Shown piece after piece: positions 47,037 to 56,376 of a stretch of 64,000 bases of DNA (the stretch's first letter is position 1; every line of letters starts with the position of its first letter). Both the position numbers and the translations under genes were made by a program. The stretch is from positions 140,480 to 204,479 of the forward strand of contig NZ_JAIBHJ010000007.1 of NCBI RefSeq assembly GCF_021278025.1, given 5' to 3'. The notes under the pieces are model-generated. The model was not told where the DNA came from. It did no database searches and saw only the letters and a program-made list of their open reading frames with translations. Source of the DNA: Motilimonas sp. E26. Its GTDB lineage: Bacteria; Pseudomonadota; Gammaproteobacteria; Enterobacterales; CBDFNC01.

Positions 47037-48491
47037 TTAAACCTTATTTTTAAGCTTTGCTACAATATCGCTCGCAAGCACCACTCGTTGTGTTTTGGCA
47101 AGGGCGAAACCAAGACTCGCGTGCCAATTCACCCCAGCAACTGCTGCATCAAACGCAGATAAGCCTTGCGCCATTAAAGCGCCTATTATTCCCGCTAAGC
47201 AATCGCCCATACCTGCGGTGGCCATGGCTGGTGAACCGACGTGGCAGAATATTAGCTTTTTCCCCTTACATACTAATGTGCCCGCGCCTTTTAGCACCAC
47301 CACAGTTTGATACTTTAAGCTTAACGCCAATGCCGCTGCTGCCCTATCTTGTTGCACGCAGTCAATCGACCAGTCGAGTAAATCAGCTGCTTCACCTTCA
47401 TGGGGCGTTAACACCCAATTGGTTGCATTAAAATTAGCTACCTTTGCGATATATCTAAGTGCATCTGCGTCAAGCACCCCACGCCAAGTTGTTGAATGGT
47501 GATCGGGGTACACAAAAGGTTTCAGTACTTGAGTGGCATTTAAATCACGCCCTAAACCGGGACCTATTACCCAAACGGATTGACTGTCATGAAGATCGAT
47601 ATGATCTAACAACATAATTTCTGGTCGATGCGATACGCTAGCAGCAAAATAACGAGGGTCACAATGGATATACACTCTGCCCGCCCCAGCATTCAATGCG
47701 GCTTGAGTGGCTATCAACGCAGCTCCGGCCATATTCTGATGACCACCTACAACGCTGACCTCGCCATATTTACTCTTGTAAGTGTTACCAAAACGATTTG
47801 GTAGCACTACGGCAGAATTTCTCTTCCAGTCACCTGTCGATGTGATGCCTAAATTATCGAGTGTTAGCTGACCACAATAAGCAGGCCCATCACCAGTAAG
47901 TAAACCAGGCTTCCAAGCAATAAAGCTACGAGTGGCACTCGCATTAACAGCAACGGGCATGGCTTGTCCCGTATCAGCATCTAACCCACTGGGAACATCA
48001 ACCGAATAAATGGTCGCAAACTGGCTATTTATCTGTTGCACCCAATGAATACACTGTGAACTTAAGGTGCTTGATAGGCCACTGCCAAACAAGGCGTCAA
48101 TGGCGACATGCTCTGAGTTATCATCTAAGGTTTCAGGCAATTCAGACAGCACCCTGCCACCTGCATCGCGAAAACATTGCGCCGCACGCTCTGCATCAAT
48201 CCCAGCCTTGGGCGCACCAAATGGGGCAATCAAGCTAACATTAACACCTGCGTCCAATAACAGCTTACCAATGTAATAACCATCACCACCGTTATTGCCG
48301 CAACCCACCACTATAGTTATCTTAGGTAAGGGGCTGTGTTTCCCTTGTTGATAAATAGAGGGGAAAAAGTGGCGCACAAAGCTTTCACTGGCACAAACCA
48401 TTAGCGGCCAGGTCTCGCCGCCACGCTGGTTTGCCCATGCTTGTTCCGCTTGCTTAACCTGTAACGCACTGAGTACGGTGTCGTTTTTCAC
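47037..48491 (-). CDS. Bifunctional NAD(P)HX epimerase/dehydratase
   Basis: The 484-residue fused NnrE/NnrD (YjeF) repairs hydrated NAD(P)H. The N-terminal epimerase half has VGCGNNGGDGYYIGKLLLDAG and DVPSGLDADTG. The C-terminal ADP-dependent dehydratase half has VLDADALRYIA, LTPHEGEAADLL and ATAGMGDCLAGIIGALMAQG. An upstream in-frame ATG (48512) is possible, but the GTG at 48491 has a strong GAGGGG site at the right spacing. In E. coli this gene precedes tsaE and amiB; here it is isolated. Confidence 0.9.
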   Translation of the reverse strand: MKNDTVLSALQVKQAEQAWANQRGGETWPLMVCASESFVRHFFPSIYQQGKHSPLPKITIVVGCGNNGGDGYYIGKLLLDAGVNVSLIAPFGAPKAGIDAERAAQCFRDAGGRVLSELPETLDDNSEHVAIDALFGSGLSSTLSSQCIHWVQQINSQFATIYSVDVPSGLDADTGQAMPVAVNASATRSFIAWKPGLLTGDGPAYCGQLTLDNLGITSTGDWKRNSAVVLPNRFGNTYKSKYGEVSVVGGHQNMAGAALIATQAALNAGAGRVYIHCDPRYFAASVSHRPEIMLLDHIDLHDSQSVWVIGPGLGRDLNATQVLKPFVYPDHHSTTWRGVLDADALRYIAKVANFNATNWVLTPHEGEAADLLDWSIDCVQQDRAAAALALSLKYQTVVVLKGAGTLVCKGKKLIFCHVGSPAMATAGMGDCLAGIIGALMAQGLSAFDAAVAGVNWHASLGFALAKTQRVVLASDIVAKLKNKV

Positions 48492-48641
48492 TGTCACTTC
48501 CCCTCTAGTCATATTGCTTAGTATAGTTACTGAACAGCGCTACGAGCTAAAATGTCACAAATACAACAACACTAAATCACAGCGCCAAACACTCAAAGCG
48601 CACTATGCTTAACATTAAACTACCAGTAAAACGAGGTCCCT

Positions 48642-49040
48642 ATGAGTAACAAACCAACCCAAAAACATGGTCTAGCCATCGGTATTGATCGTATCGACCA
48701 ACAAATATTTATGACCTTAACCGCCACGGGTAAATTAACCCACCAAGATTATGAGTTGATCACTCCCATGCTCGAGGCAGCGATAAAACAAGTGCCCAAT
48801 GCCGATGTTAAAGTGCTGGCCGATATCAGTCAGTTTCAGGGCTGGGAGCTAAGAGCGGCATGGGACGATTTTAAGCTTGGCCTCAAACATGGAGCGCAAT
48901 TTAGTAAAATAGCCATTGTTGGACATAAAGACTGGCAAGACTTGGCAGCTAAAGTTGGAAGCTGGTTTATTTCCGGTGAAATTAAAACATTTCATGACGA
49001 GCGCACCGCGTTATTATGGCTACATGCTAAAGCAGAATAA
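48642..49040 (+). CDS. SpoIIAA-like (STAS-fold) domain protein
   Basis: The 132-residue protein matches the SpoIIAA-like family. Conserved elements are TGKLTHQDYELITPMLEAAI, VKVLADISQFQGWELRAAWD and FSKIAIVGHKDWQDLAAKVG, ending in ALLWL. The fold resembles STAS anti-anti-sigma domains, but members of this group lack the phospho-serine context and have no assigned role. A tesA-like gene follows 15 bases later and may be co-transcribed. Confidence 0.82.
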   Translation: MSNKPTQKHGLAIGIDRIDQQIFMTLTATGKLTHQDYELITPMLEAAIKQVPNADVKVLADISQFQGWELRAAWDDFKLGLKHGAQFSKIAIVGHKDWQDLAAKVGSWFISGEIKTFHDERTALLWLHAKAE

Positions 49041-49055
49041 TCAGACGGAGCCTAA

Positions 49056-49667
49056 ATGACTCGATTTACCTTAAGTACTTGGCGCTATTTAATCCTTAGC
49101 CTTTGCTGTTTTATTGCAGCCTGCTCTGATAGCGGTCAGCAAATTAACTTAACCCGAGACAGTGTTGTTGTGGCTTTCGGTGATAGCTTAACCCAAGGGG
49201 TTGGCGCCAGTACCAGTGAAAGTTATCCAAGTATACTCAGTCAGCAACTCGGCATTACGGTTATCAACAAAGGAATTTCAGGTGAAACCAGTGCGCAAGG
49301 CTTAGCCCGTTTGCAAAGTATCCTTGACGAGACAGCGCCCGATTTAGTGATCCTTTGCTATGGCGGTAACGATCTATTACGTAAATTGCCTTTGTCCGCC
49401 TTAGCGCGCAACTTAGAGCAAATGATTAACCTGATCAAATCTTATCAAGCTGACATCATCTTAGTGGGTGTGCCTAAACCAGCGATTTTTTTAGAGCCCG
49501 TCCCTTTATATGAAGAGCTGGCCAAACGCCATCAGTTAGTCGCAGAGCTTAATGTATTAAGTGACTTGCTGGATAACAAAGCAATGAAATCCGATGCGGT
49601 GCATTTAAATAGCCAAGGCTATCAAGCATTCGCATCCGCGTTGGCCAAAAAAATACATATTATGTAA
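49056..49667 (+). CDS. TesA-like GDSL esterase, lipoprotein form
   Basis: The 203-residue SGNH hydrolase resembles TesA (acyl-CoA thioesterase I/arylesterase). Block I is AFGDSLTQGVGAS, block II has INKGISGET, block III is GGNDLL, and the catalytic Asp/His pair is in SDAVHLNSQGY. The N-terminus has a lipobox (FIAACS), so it is probably membrane-anchored in the periplasm. E. coli TesA is instead a soluble periplasmic protein. A stem-loop follows the stop. Confidence 0.85.
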   Translation: MTRFTLSTWRYLILSLCCFIAACSDSGQQINLTRDSVVVAFGDSLTQGVGASTSESYPSILSQQLGITVINKGISGETSAQGLARLQSILDETAPDLVILCYGGNDLLRKLPLSALARNLEQMINLIKSYQADIILVGVPKPAIFLEPVPLYEELAKRHQLVAELNVLSDLLDNKAMKSDAVHLNSQGYQAFASALAKKIHIM

Positions 49668-49685
49668 CCTGCACATGGTTGTTAC

Positions 49686-49707
49686 AGCCAAAACGTTAGT
49701 TTTGGCT
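49686..49707 (+). terminator. Stem-loop after the tesA-like gene
   Basis: A perfect 9-bp stem (AGCCAAAAC/GTTTTGGCT) with a 4-nt loop lies 18 bases past the stop. It is not followed by a clear T-tract, so termination strength is uncertain. Confidence 0.5.
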
Positions 49708-49754
49708 TAGTCTGCTCCCTTCATCAAATCACCACAAAACGTTAACCAAACTGA

Positions 49755-49768
49755 CTTATCTAGATAAG
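49755..49768. promoter_or_regulatory. Candidate PhnF operator upstream of phnC
   Basis: The perfect palindrome CTTATCTAGATAAG lies 55 bases before phnC. A near-identical site lies before phnE. HutC-type GntR regulators bind short palindromes of this kind, and phnF encodes such a regulator within the locus. A single CTGTCAT (49773-49779) just downstream could be half of a Pho box. Confidence 0.6.
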
Positions 49769-49823
49769 CTCACTGTCATATTTCCCCCTTAGTTTATAAC
49801 CAAACCCAAGACGGAATTGAGTT

Positions 49824-50663
49824 ATGAATAAGCAGGTCATCTCAGTACAACAACTGAACAAGCATTTTGCCAACAACCATGCCTTAAAAAATGTGGACTT
49901 AAGTGTTGAACAAGGGGAAATGGTTGCACTTTTAGGCCCATCTGGCTCCGGTAAGTCGACCCTTTTACGTCATTTAAACGGCTTAGTTTGCGGCGACAAA
50001 ACCCTCAATGACAAACCAAGTAACGGTTATATTGAAGTGCTAGGTGTGCCAGTACAGAAAAACGGAAAATTTTGTAACACCGTGCGCGCCAGTCGCTGTC
50101 AAACTGGCTACATTTTTCAGCAATTCAACCTCGTTACCCGCCTAAGCGTGCTACAAAATGTGCTAATTGGCGGCTTAAACAGCACACCTCTATGGCGTAG
50201 CTTAACCGGACGCTTCACCTTAGCGCAAAAACAACAAGCCATGAACGCCCTTGAACGCGTTGGCCTCGCTGATTTTGCCTCACAACGGGTTTCTAACCTA
50301 TCAGGCGGCCAGCAGCAACGCGTCGCTATTGCCCGCGCGTTAATGCAACAAGCCAAAATCATTCTCGCTGACGAGCCCATTGCTTCCCTAGACCCTGAAT
50401 CATCTCGCATCGTGATGGACATTCTCAGTGACATCAATAAAAAAGAAGGCATAGCGGTAGTGGTGACCTTACACCAAGTTGACTACGCCGTTCGCTATTG
50501 CCCTCGCGTAGTGGCGTTAAAAAAAGGCGAAGTGTTTTTTGATGGGCCTAGTGAGCAGCTCGACCAAAGCACCCTTGCCGCCCTCTATGGATCCAAAGTC
50601 ACGCCAACCAAAAGCATCGAAACAAACCAACCTGTACCACGACTCTGGGCTCAAACAGCCTAA
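49824..50663 (+). CDS. phnC: Phosphonate ABC transporter ATPase PhnC
   Basis: The 279-residue ATPase energises phosphonate import. Walker A is GPSGSGKST, the signature [12 protein letters not shown] and Walker [16 protein letters not shown], followed by [14 protein letters not shown]. PhnC-type features include the insertion after Walker A that carries GYIEVLG and the [18 protein letters not shown]-loop. It is the first gene of the phn locus, with two regulatory-looking sites in its upstream region. Confidence 0.92.
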   Translation: MNKQVISVQQLNKHFANNHALKNVDLSVEQGEMVALLGPSGSGKSTLLRHLNGLVCGDKTLNDKPSNGYIEVLGVPVQKNGKFCNTVRASRCQTGYIFQQFNLVTRLSVLQNVLIGGLNSTPLWRSLTGRFTLAQKQQAMNALERVGLADFASQRVSNLSGGQQQRVAIARALMQQAKIILADEPIASLDPESSRIVMDILSDINKKEGIAVVVTLHQVDYAVRYCPRVVALKKGEVFFDGPSEQLDQSTLAALYGSKVTPTKSIETNQPVPRLWAQTA

Positions 50664-50689
50664 TTAAAAATAAAAAGGAAATGTTAGAC

Positions 50690-51694
50690 ATGTTAAAGCT
50701 GATCAAAAAAACCGCTATTGCCACCACCTTGATTGCAAGCGCTGCGACAACTACTGGCGTATATGCTCAAGAGCAAATGGACACCATCAACTTCGGTATC
50801 ATTTCGACTGAATCGCAGCAAAACCTAAAAACCTCATGGCAGCCGTTTTTAGAAGCGATGGAGCAAAAGACCGGTTATAAGGTAAAAGCTTTTTTTGCTC
50901 CCGATTATGCAGGCATCATCCAAGGCATGCGCTTTAACAAAGTGGATGTGGCTTGGTATGGCAACAAATCAGCGATGGAAGCGGTAGACCGCGCTGGCGG
51001 TGAAATTTTTGCGCAAACAGTTGATGTAACAGGTAACCCTGGTTACTGGAGCGTGCTCGTTACCCATAAAGACAGCAAATTAAACAACCTCGCTGACGTG
51101 TTAGCCAATCGCCAAGACCTCATTTTTGGTAACGGCGATCCAAACTCTACCTCTGGCTTCTTAGTGCCTTCTTACTATGTTTTCGCAAAAAACAATGTCT
51201 CTGTTTCAGAATTTAAACGCTCAATGAACTCAAGCCACGAAGCTAACGCACTGGCCGCCGCGGCTAAGCAAGTGGATGTAGCCACAGGCAACACTGAAAA
51301 CATGGATCGCCTTAAAGAGACGGCGCCAGACAAATTTGCTCAGCTGAAAGTTATCTGGAAATCACCGCTAATTCCTTCAGATCCTATCGTATGGCGTAAA
51401 AACTTACCTGAAAACGTCAAAGACAAGGTTTATGACTTCTTCATGAGCTATGGCACTACAGGTGATGCCAAAGAGTTAGCCATTCTTAAAGCGCTGCAGT
51501 GGGCACCGTTCAAAGCCTCTAGCGACCTACAACTGCTGCCTATTCGTCAATTAGTGTTGTTCAAAAACCGCATCCAAATCTCAAACGATACTGAGATTGA
51601 TGAAGCGAAAAAAGCCACTCAATTGGCCGTTATCGACACCGAGTTAGCAGAGCTAACACGTCAACAAAATGCACTAACGGCAATGGCGCAGTAG
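50690..51694 (+). CDS. phnD: Phosphonate periplasmic binding protein PhnD
   Basis: The 334-residue binding protein has a signal peptide ending near YAQEQ (about residue 27 of the processed reading). PhnD motifs include NFGIISTESQQNLK, KAFFAPDYAGIIQGMRFNKV, GNGDPNSTSGFLVP (phosphonate-binding loop) and SSHEANALAAA. An ATG at 50681 is too close to the AAGGA site; the ATG at 50690 has good spacing. A terminator hairpin follows the gene, so phnD mRNA should exceed that of the genes downstream. Confidence 0.92.
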   Translation: MLKLIKKTAIATTLIASAATTTGVYAQEQMDTINFGIISTESQQNLKTSWQPFLEAMEQKTGYKVKAFFAPDYAGIIQGMRFNKVDVAWYGNKSAMEAVDRAGGEIFAQTVDVTGNPGYWSVLVTHKDSKLNNLADVLANRQDLIFGNGDPNSTSGFLVPSYYVFAKNNVSVSEFKRSMNSSHEANALAAAAKQVDVATGNTENMDRLKETAPDKFAQLKVIWKSPLIPSDPIVWRKNLPENVKDKVYDFFMSYGTTGDAKELAILKALQWAPFKASSDLQLLPIRQLVLFKNRIQISNDTEIDEAKKATQLAVIDTELAELTRQQNALTAMAQ

Positions 51695-51708
51695 TCCATC
51701 GCCAAACC

Positions 51709-51736
51709 AAAAGCTGAGCGTCAGCTCGGCTTTTTT
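51709..51736 (+). terminator. Rho-independent terminator between phnD and phnE
   Basis: An 11-bp stem with one wobble pair (AAAAGCTGAGC/GCTCGGCTTTT) and a 4-nt loop runs into six T. It begins 14 bases after the phnD stop and lies ahead of the candidate operator at 51746-51759. Confidence 0.8.
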
Positions 51737-51745
51737 AGACTTTAA

Positions 51746-51759
51746 GTTATCTAGACAAG
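51746..51759. promoter_or_regulatory. Candidate PhnF operator upstream of phnE
   Basis: GTTATCTAGACAAG matches the phnC-upstream palindrome at 12 of 14 positions and lies 13 bases before phnE, just after the phnD terminator. It may mark a second regulated promoter or a roadblock site. Confidence 0.55.
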
Positions 51760-51772
51760 TAAGGCAGTTATC

Positions 51773-52561
51773 ATGAATTCAGCAGCCGCAGACCCTTTAT
51801 CACCGCCACGTACGTCTTGGTTTACCTTGATCATGTGGGCACTCGTTATCGCCGTATTATCTTGGTCATGGCAAGGGGCAGAAATTGCACCAATGAAAAT
51901 AGTCAAAGACGCCGGCAACATGGCCGAGCTTGCTGCTGACTTTTTTCCACCTGACTTTAAAAACATTTCTTATTACCTCGAAGAAATGTTGATCACCCTG
52001 CATATCGCACTATGGGGTACGTTATTTTCTATTATTTTGTCTGTGCCCCTAGGCTTAATGTGCGCTGAAAATATGGTGCCAGCTTGGGTTTATCAGCCTA
52101 CCCGCCGACTGATGGACGCGGCGCGTGCCATTAACGAAATGGTCTTTGCCATGTTGTTTGTCGTCACCGTGGGACTGGGACCATTTGCCGGTGTAATGGC
52201 GTTATTTATTCACACCACCGGGGTACTGGCAAAATTGTACTCCGAAGCCGTTGAAGCCATCGACCCCGGCCAAGTTGAAGGGGTGCGAGCAACGGGCGCT
52301 AACAAGCTTGAAGAGATTGTTTATGGCGTGATCCCGCAAGTGTTACCACTGTGGATTTCATTTTCACTGTATCGCTTTGAATCCAATGTGCGCTCAGCAA
52401 CAGTGGTCGGCATGGTCGGAGCTGGCGGGATTGGTGTGATTTTATGGGAAAGTATTCGTGGCTTTATGTTCCCGCAAACGTGCGCCGTGATGCTGATCAT
52501 TATCGTTACCGTGAGTTTGTTAGATTTTGGCTCGCAACGTATTCGTAAACTCTTTATCTAA
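51773..52561 (+). CDS. phnE: Phosphonate ABC transporter permease PhnE
   Basis: The 262-residue permease has about six membrane segments and the binding-protein-dependent coupling region [27 protein letters not shown]-type conserved residues appear in [20 protein letters not shown]. It works with PhnC and PhnD in phosphonate import. It lies between the terminator/operator region and phnF, 22 bases before phnF. Confidence 0.92.
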   Translation: MNSAAADPLSPPRTSWFTLIMWALVIAVLSWSWQGAEIAPMKIVKDAGNMAELAADFFPPDFKNISYYLEEMLITLHIALWGTLFSIILSVPLGLMCAENMVPAWVYQPTRRLMDAARAINEMVFAMLFVVTVGLGPFAGVMALFIHTTGVLAKLYSEAVEAIDPGQVEGVRATGANKLEEIVYGVIPQVLPLWISFSLYRFESNVRSATVVGMVGAGGIGVILWESIRGFMFPQTCAVMLIIIVTVSLLDFGSQRIRKLFI

Positions 52562-52583
52562 CACTGATTAATCGAGAATTCAG

Positions 52584-53282
52584 ATGGCACGTTATCAAGA
52601 AATCGCACTGAGTTTAGAGCAGGAAATAAGCCAAGCTTACCACGCTGGCCAATACTTGCCTGCCGAGCAACGCTTAGCCGAGCGTTATCAGGTTAATCGC
52701 CATACCTTGCGCCGCGCAATTGACGAGCTAGTAGGTAAAGGTTGGTTACTGCGCCAGCAAGGTAAAGGGGTAATGGTGCTCAGCAAGCCAGTGCGCTATC
52801 CCCTGCACGCTGGCGCTAAGTTTACCGACAACTTACTTAACATTGGCGCGGCGCCGACTAGCCAATTACTTAACTTATGTCGCGTTGATGCCAGTGAACG
52901 CATTAGCGAAGCGCTGCAAATACCGATTGCTAGCCAAGTGGTGCAACTAAAAACATTGCGCTTTATTGACGACACGCCAGTAAGCCTCGTGTTTCACCAT
53001 TTTAAATTAGGTGAACATGAAATTGCCTTAGGCCGCTATCAAGAAGGTTCGGTGCATCAGTTTTTAAAACAGCATTGTCACATCACTCTTAAGCGTCAGC
53101 ATACGGTTATTGGCGCGCAATTACCCAGTGCTAACGACAGTGCCTGCTTGCAAGTGCCCAGCAAAACCCCGCTACTGCGCTTACAAAGCATCAATGTTGA
53201 TCAGCAACATCAGCCATTTGAATTTTCCGTTTCACACATTAGAGCTGAGCTGGTCGAGCTTAGCTTGGAGCATCCATTATGA
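52584..53282 (+). CDS. phnF: GntR/HutC-family phosphonate regulator PhnF
   Basis: The 232-residue regulator has an N-terminal winged helix-turn-helix (AEQRLAERYQVNRHTLRRAI, about residues 28-47) and a C-terminal UTRA ligand-binding domain. Conserved features of the UTRA domain are LKTLRFIDDTPVSLVFHHF and PFEFSVSHIRAELVEL. PhnF proteins usually repress phn operons and respond to a phosphonate-related metabolite. Two palindromes elsewhere in the locus are plausible binding sites. The stop overlaps the phnG start by 4 bases. Confidence 0.9.
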   Translation: MARYQEIALSLEQEISQAYHAGQYLPAEQRLAERYQVNRHTLRRAIDELVGKGWLLRQQGKGVMVLSKPVRYPLHAGAKFTDNLLNIGAAPTSQLLNLCRVDASERISEALQIPIASQVVQLKTLRFIDDTPVSLVFHHFKLGEHEIALGRYQEGSVHQFLKQHCHITLKRQHTVIGAQLPSANDSACLQVPSKTPLLRLQSINVDQQHQPFEFSVSHIRAELVELSLEHPL

Positions 53283-53752
53283 GCGTTTCAACCCCAACAG
53301 AGACTACCAACATTAGTGCCAGACAGCATTGGCTCGCCGTCATCGCCAATGCACCGTACGAGCAACTATTACAACATTGGCAACAACTTGAGTTAGACCC
53401 GCCTTGCGAAGTGATCCGCCAACCTGAAATTGGTCTTGCCCGCATTCAAGGCCGCATTGGCGGTGCTGGTGAGCGCTTTAACTTTGCTGATACCACCATT
53501 ACCCGCGCCGCAGTGCGACTAGAAGATGGCACCACTGGTTACGGCTATTTACAAGGCCGCCACAAACGCCATGCGCTACTTGGCGCCATTGCTGATGCTT
53601 TATTACAACAGCCTGAATACAACTTACGTTTACAGGCGGGGCTCATTCAACCTCTTGCCGAATTAATTCAACGCCAACAACGCCAAACCAGTGACCAAGC
53701 CACCGCCACTAAGGTGGACTTTTTCACTGTCGTCAGAGGAGAAGACGAATGA
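53279..53752 (+). CDS. phnG: C-P lyase core subunit PhnG
   Basis: The 157-residue PhnG is part of the PhnGHIJ carbon-phosphorus lyase core and, with PhnI, PhnH and PhnL, forms ribosyl-phosphonate triphosphate. Recognisable stretches are QPEIGLARIQGRIGGAGERF and GTTGYGYLQGRHKRHALLGA. Length is near the E. coli protein (150). It overlaps phnF and phnH by 4 bases each. Confidence 0.92.
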   Translation: MSVSTPTETTNISARQHWLAVIANAPYEQLLQHWQQLELDPPCEVIRQPEIGLARIQGRIGGAGERFNFADTTITRAAVRLEDGTTGYGYLQGRHKRHALLGAIADALLQQPEYNLRLQAGLIQPLAELIQRQQRQTSDQATATKVDFFTVVRGEDE

Positions 53753-54360
53753 GCATTATCGCCCCCGGTTTTAGTCAGCCAGTTGAGCATAGCCAGTCGT
53801 GCTTTCGCCAAGTGCTCAAAGCCCTTAGCGAGCCTGGTCATATTGTGACCTTAGACAAGCACCTTGGCTTTGCGCCCCTGTGTGCATCCGCGACTCAAAT
53901 ACTGATGAGCTTATGTGACCAACATACGCCGCTGTATTTAAGTCCGCGATTAGAAGAAATAGACGGAGATGCCACCATCAATCAAGCGCAGCGCAATCTC
54001 ACGTTTCATTGCAATACCAAGCCCAGCGCGTTAGTGAATGCCGATTTCGCCGTGGTCAGCCACAGTGAAGGAGTCAATATGGCAAAACTAAAATGTGGCA
54101 CTGATACCAGCCCTGAATCAGGCACTACTTTATTAGTCCAAAGCAACGGCTTTGATCGCGGCCCAGAATTTAAATTAACCGGCCCCGGTATTGAGCATTC
54201 TCGCACCGTGCAACTTGGTAACTTAAGCCAAAGCTTAGTGGAATACCTGATTAATCCTTGCCACACCTACCCGCTAGGCATTGATATTTTGCTGTGTCAC
54301 CAGCAGCAATTATTAGCCATTAGCCGAACCACCAAAGTGGAGTTAATCCCATGTATGTAG
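53749..54360 (+). CDS. phnH: C-P lyase core subunit PhnH
   Basis: The 203-residue PhnH is a PLP-transferase-fold protein without cofactor that binds PhnI in the lyase core. It opens with PGFSQPVEHSQSCFRQVLKALSEPGHI, split as PVEHSQSCFRQVLKA and LSEPGHI, and ends with LTGPGIEHSRTVQLG and YPLGIDILL. Length is close to E. coli PhnH (194). Start and stop overlap phnG and phnI. Confidence 0.92.
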   Translation: MSIIAPGFSQPVEHSQSCFRQVLKALSEPGHIVTLDKHLGFAPLCASATQILMSLCDQHTPLYLSPRLEEIDGDATINQAQRNLTFHCNTKPSALVNADFAVVSHSEGVNMAKLKCGTDTSPESGTTLLVQSNGFDRGPEFKLTGPGIEHSRTVQLGNLSQSLVEYLINPCHTYPLGIDILLCHQQQLLAISRTTKVELIPCM

Positions 54361-55496
54361 CAGTAAAAGGCGGTGAGAAAGCCATTGCCGCCGCGCACCA
54401 ATTGCAGGCTAAGCGCCGCCGTGGTGATGTCAATATTACCGAGCTCAGCGTTAAACAAATAGAGCAGCAACTCAGCCTTGGGGTTGAGCGCGTGATGACC
54501 GAAGGCGGTATCTACGACCGCGAATTGGCCGCATTGGCCATTAAGCAAGCCAGTGGCGATCAGGTTGAAGCGATTTTTTTGCTGCGTGCATATCGCACCA
54601 CCTTGCCAATGTTAACAACTTGTCAGCCTCTTGATTGTAAGAAAATGCGCGTGCAAAGACGTATTTCAGCCATTTACAAAGACTTACCCGGCGGACAGCA
54701 ACTTGGTCCGACTTACGATTACAGCCATCGTTTATTAGACTTTAGCTTGTTAGCAGAAGGCGTGACGAATGATCACGAACCCGATCACGAAGCAGCTAAA
54801 TCCGCCAGCGCGGAGAGCAATGCGGCGCCTTTTAGCAAGGTATTTGATCTATTAGCGCAACAAGGCTTTGCCGAAGCTGAATCGGACAGCGGTGAAATCC
54901 CAGCTGACATTACCGAGCAAGCGATCAGTTATCCTTGTTCACGCGCAGCCCGCTTACAGCAACTTAGCCGTGGCGATGAAGGGTATTTATTGTCATTAGC
55001 TTACTCCACCCAACGTGGTTATGGCCGTAATCACCCGTTTGCGGGTGAAATTCGCAGCGGCGAAGTGCCCATTGAAATTTGCCCCGAAGAGCTCGGTTTC
55101 AATATCGAGATAGGCAGCGTATTGCTAACTGAATGTGAAATGGTCAATGGCTTTATCAAACCAGAAGACGCGCCAGCGCACTTTACCCGCGGTTACGGCT
55201 TATCGTTTGGCTTTAATGAACGCAAAGCCATGGCCGTGGCGCTACTTGATCGCGCCTTACAAGCCAAGCAATACAACGAGCCGGTGGCAGGCCCCGCCCA
55301 AGATGAAGAATTTGTTTTAGCCCACGCCGACAACGTTGAAGCCGCAGGTTTTGTGTCGCACCTTAAACTGCCCCACTACGTTGATTTTCAATCGGAGTTA
55401 GAGCTACTTAGAAAAATGCAGCAACCTGCCCACGCAGAGGACTCTGCTGACAAACACCACAAGCAAAGCCAGGAGCACAATGATGCAGTCCTTTAA
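54351..55496 (+). CDS. phnI: C-P lyase core subunit PhnI
   Basis: The 381-residue PhnI is the nucleosidase/transferase component that replaces the adenine of ATP by the phosphonate, with PhnGHL. Conserved segments include AVKGGEKAIAAAHQL at the N-terminus, LGVERVMTEGGIYDRELAAL, YDYSHRLLDFSLLAE, LAYSTQRGYGRNHPF and GYGLSFGFNERKAMAVALLD. It is slightly longer than E. coli PhnI (354), with a charged C-terminal tail. It overlaps phnH by 10 bases and phnJ by 14. Confidence 0.92.
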   Translation: MYVAVKGGEKAIAAAHQLQAKRRRGDVNITELSVKQIEQQLSLGVERVMTEGGIYDRELAALAIKQASGDQVEAIFLLRAYRTTLPMLTTCQPLDCKKMRVQRRISAIYKDLPGGQQLGPTYDYSHRLLDFSLLAEGVTNDHEPDHEAAKSASAESNAAPFSKVFDLLAQQGFAEAESDSGEIPADITEQAISYPCSRAARLQQLSRGDEGYLLSLAYSTQRGYGRNHPFAGEIRSGEVPIEICPEELGFNIEIGSVLLTECEMVNGFIKPEDAPAHFTRGYGLSFGFNERKAMAVALLDRALQAKQYNEPVAGPAQDEEFVLAHADNVEAAGFVSHLKLPHYVDFQSELELLRKMQQPAHAEDSADKHHKQSQEHNDAVL

Positions 55497-56376
55497 TCAA
55501 ATCGTTAGTGCCACTGAGCCTGAGCAAGACTATAACTTTGGTTATCTAGACGAGCAAACCAAGCGCATGATCCGTCGCGCCATTTTAAAAGGCGTCGCCC
55601 TACCCGGCTATCAGGTCGCGTTTGGTGGCCGAGAAATGCCCATGCCCTACGGTTGGGGCACGGGAGGCATCATGTTAAGTGCCTCTATTTTAGGTCAAGA
55701 TGACGTATTTAAAGTGATTGACCAAGGCGCCGATGACACCACCAATGCGGTATCGATTCGTCAGTTTTTTGCCAAGGTATGCCACTTGGAAACCACCACA
55801 GAAACCGCCAAAGCGAGTGTGATCCAAACCCGTCACCGCATTCCAGAGCAACCATTGCGTAACGACCAAATATTAGTGTTTCAGGTACCAATCCCTGAGC
55901 CGCTGCGCTTTATCGAGCCAAGAGAAACCGAAACCAAAAAAATGCACTCGCTGGGCGAGTATGGCTCGATGCAAGTGAAGCTTTACGAAGACATCGTCAA
56001 ATACGGCTACATCGCCACTAGCTATGCCTACCCCGTGATGGTGCATGGCCGCTATTTAATGGATCCCTCACCGATCCCTAAATTTGATAACCCAAAAATG
56101 CATCAATCAAATGCATTAATGCTGTTTGGCGCCGGTCGTGAAAAACGCATCTATTGCATTCCACCCTATACCGATGTGGCGAGCCTCGATTTTGAGGACC
56201 ATCCCTTTAGCATTCAGCAATGGCAAGCACCCTGTAGTTTATGTGGCAGTGAAACAAGCTTTTTAGATGAAGTGCTCATCGACGATCAAGGTCAGCGCAT
56301 GTTTGTTTGCTCTGACACCGATTATTGCCAAGGACAACTGGCAAAAAACGCAGCTGAGGAGGCGCTTCATGGATAA
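55483..56376 (+). CDS. phnJ: Radical-SAM C-P lyase PhnJ
   Basis: The 297-residue PhnJ cleaves the carbon-phosphorus bond with a glycyl/thiyl radical initiated from SAM. The C-terminal cysteines are all present in the order C-x2-C-x21-C-x5-C (CSLCG, then FVCSDTDYC). These are the cluster ligands and the thiyl cysteine of the family. GYLDEQTKRMIRRAILKGVA and GGREMPMPYGWGTGGIMLS are further hallmarks. An ATG at 55480 is also possible, but AGGAG spacing favours 55483. It overlaps phnK by 8 bases. Confidence 0.94.
   Translation: MQSFNQIVSATEPEQDYNFGYLDEQTKRMIRRAILKGVALPGYQVAFGGREMPMPYGWGTGGIMLSASILGQDDVFKVIDQGADDTTNAVSIRQFFAKVCHLETTTETAKASVIQTRHRIPEQPLRNDQILVFQVPIPEPLRFIEPRETETKKMHSLGEYGSMQVKLYEDIVKYGYIATSYAYPVMVHGRYLMDPSPIPKFDNPKMHQSNALMLFGAGREKRIYCIPPYTDVASLDFEDHPFSIQQWQAPCSLCGSETSFLDEVLIDDQGQRMFVCSDTDYCQGQLAKNAAEEALHG

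Noticed and set aside
49773..49779. Pho box before phnC
   Set aside because: Only one CTGTCAT unit is present; no second unit lies at 11-bp spacing on either side. It is noted only as a half-site.
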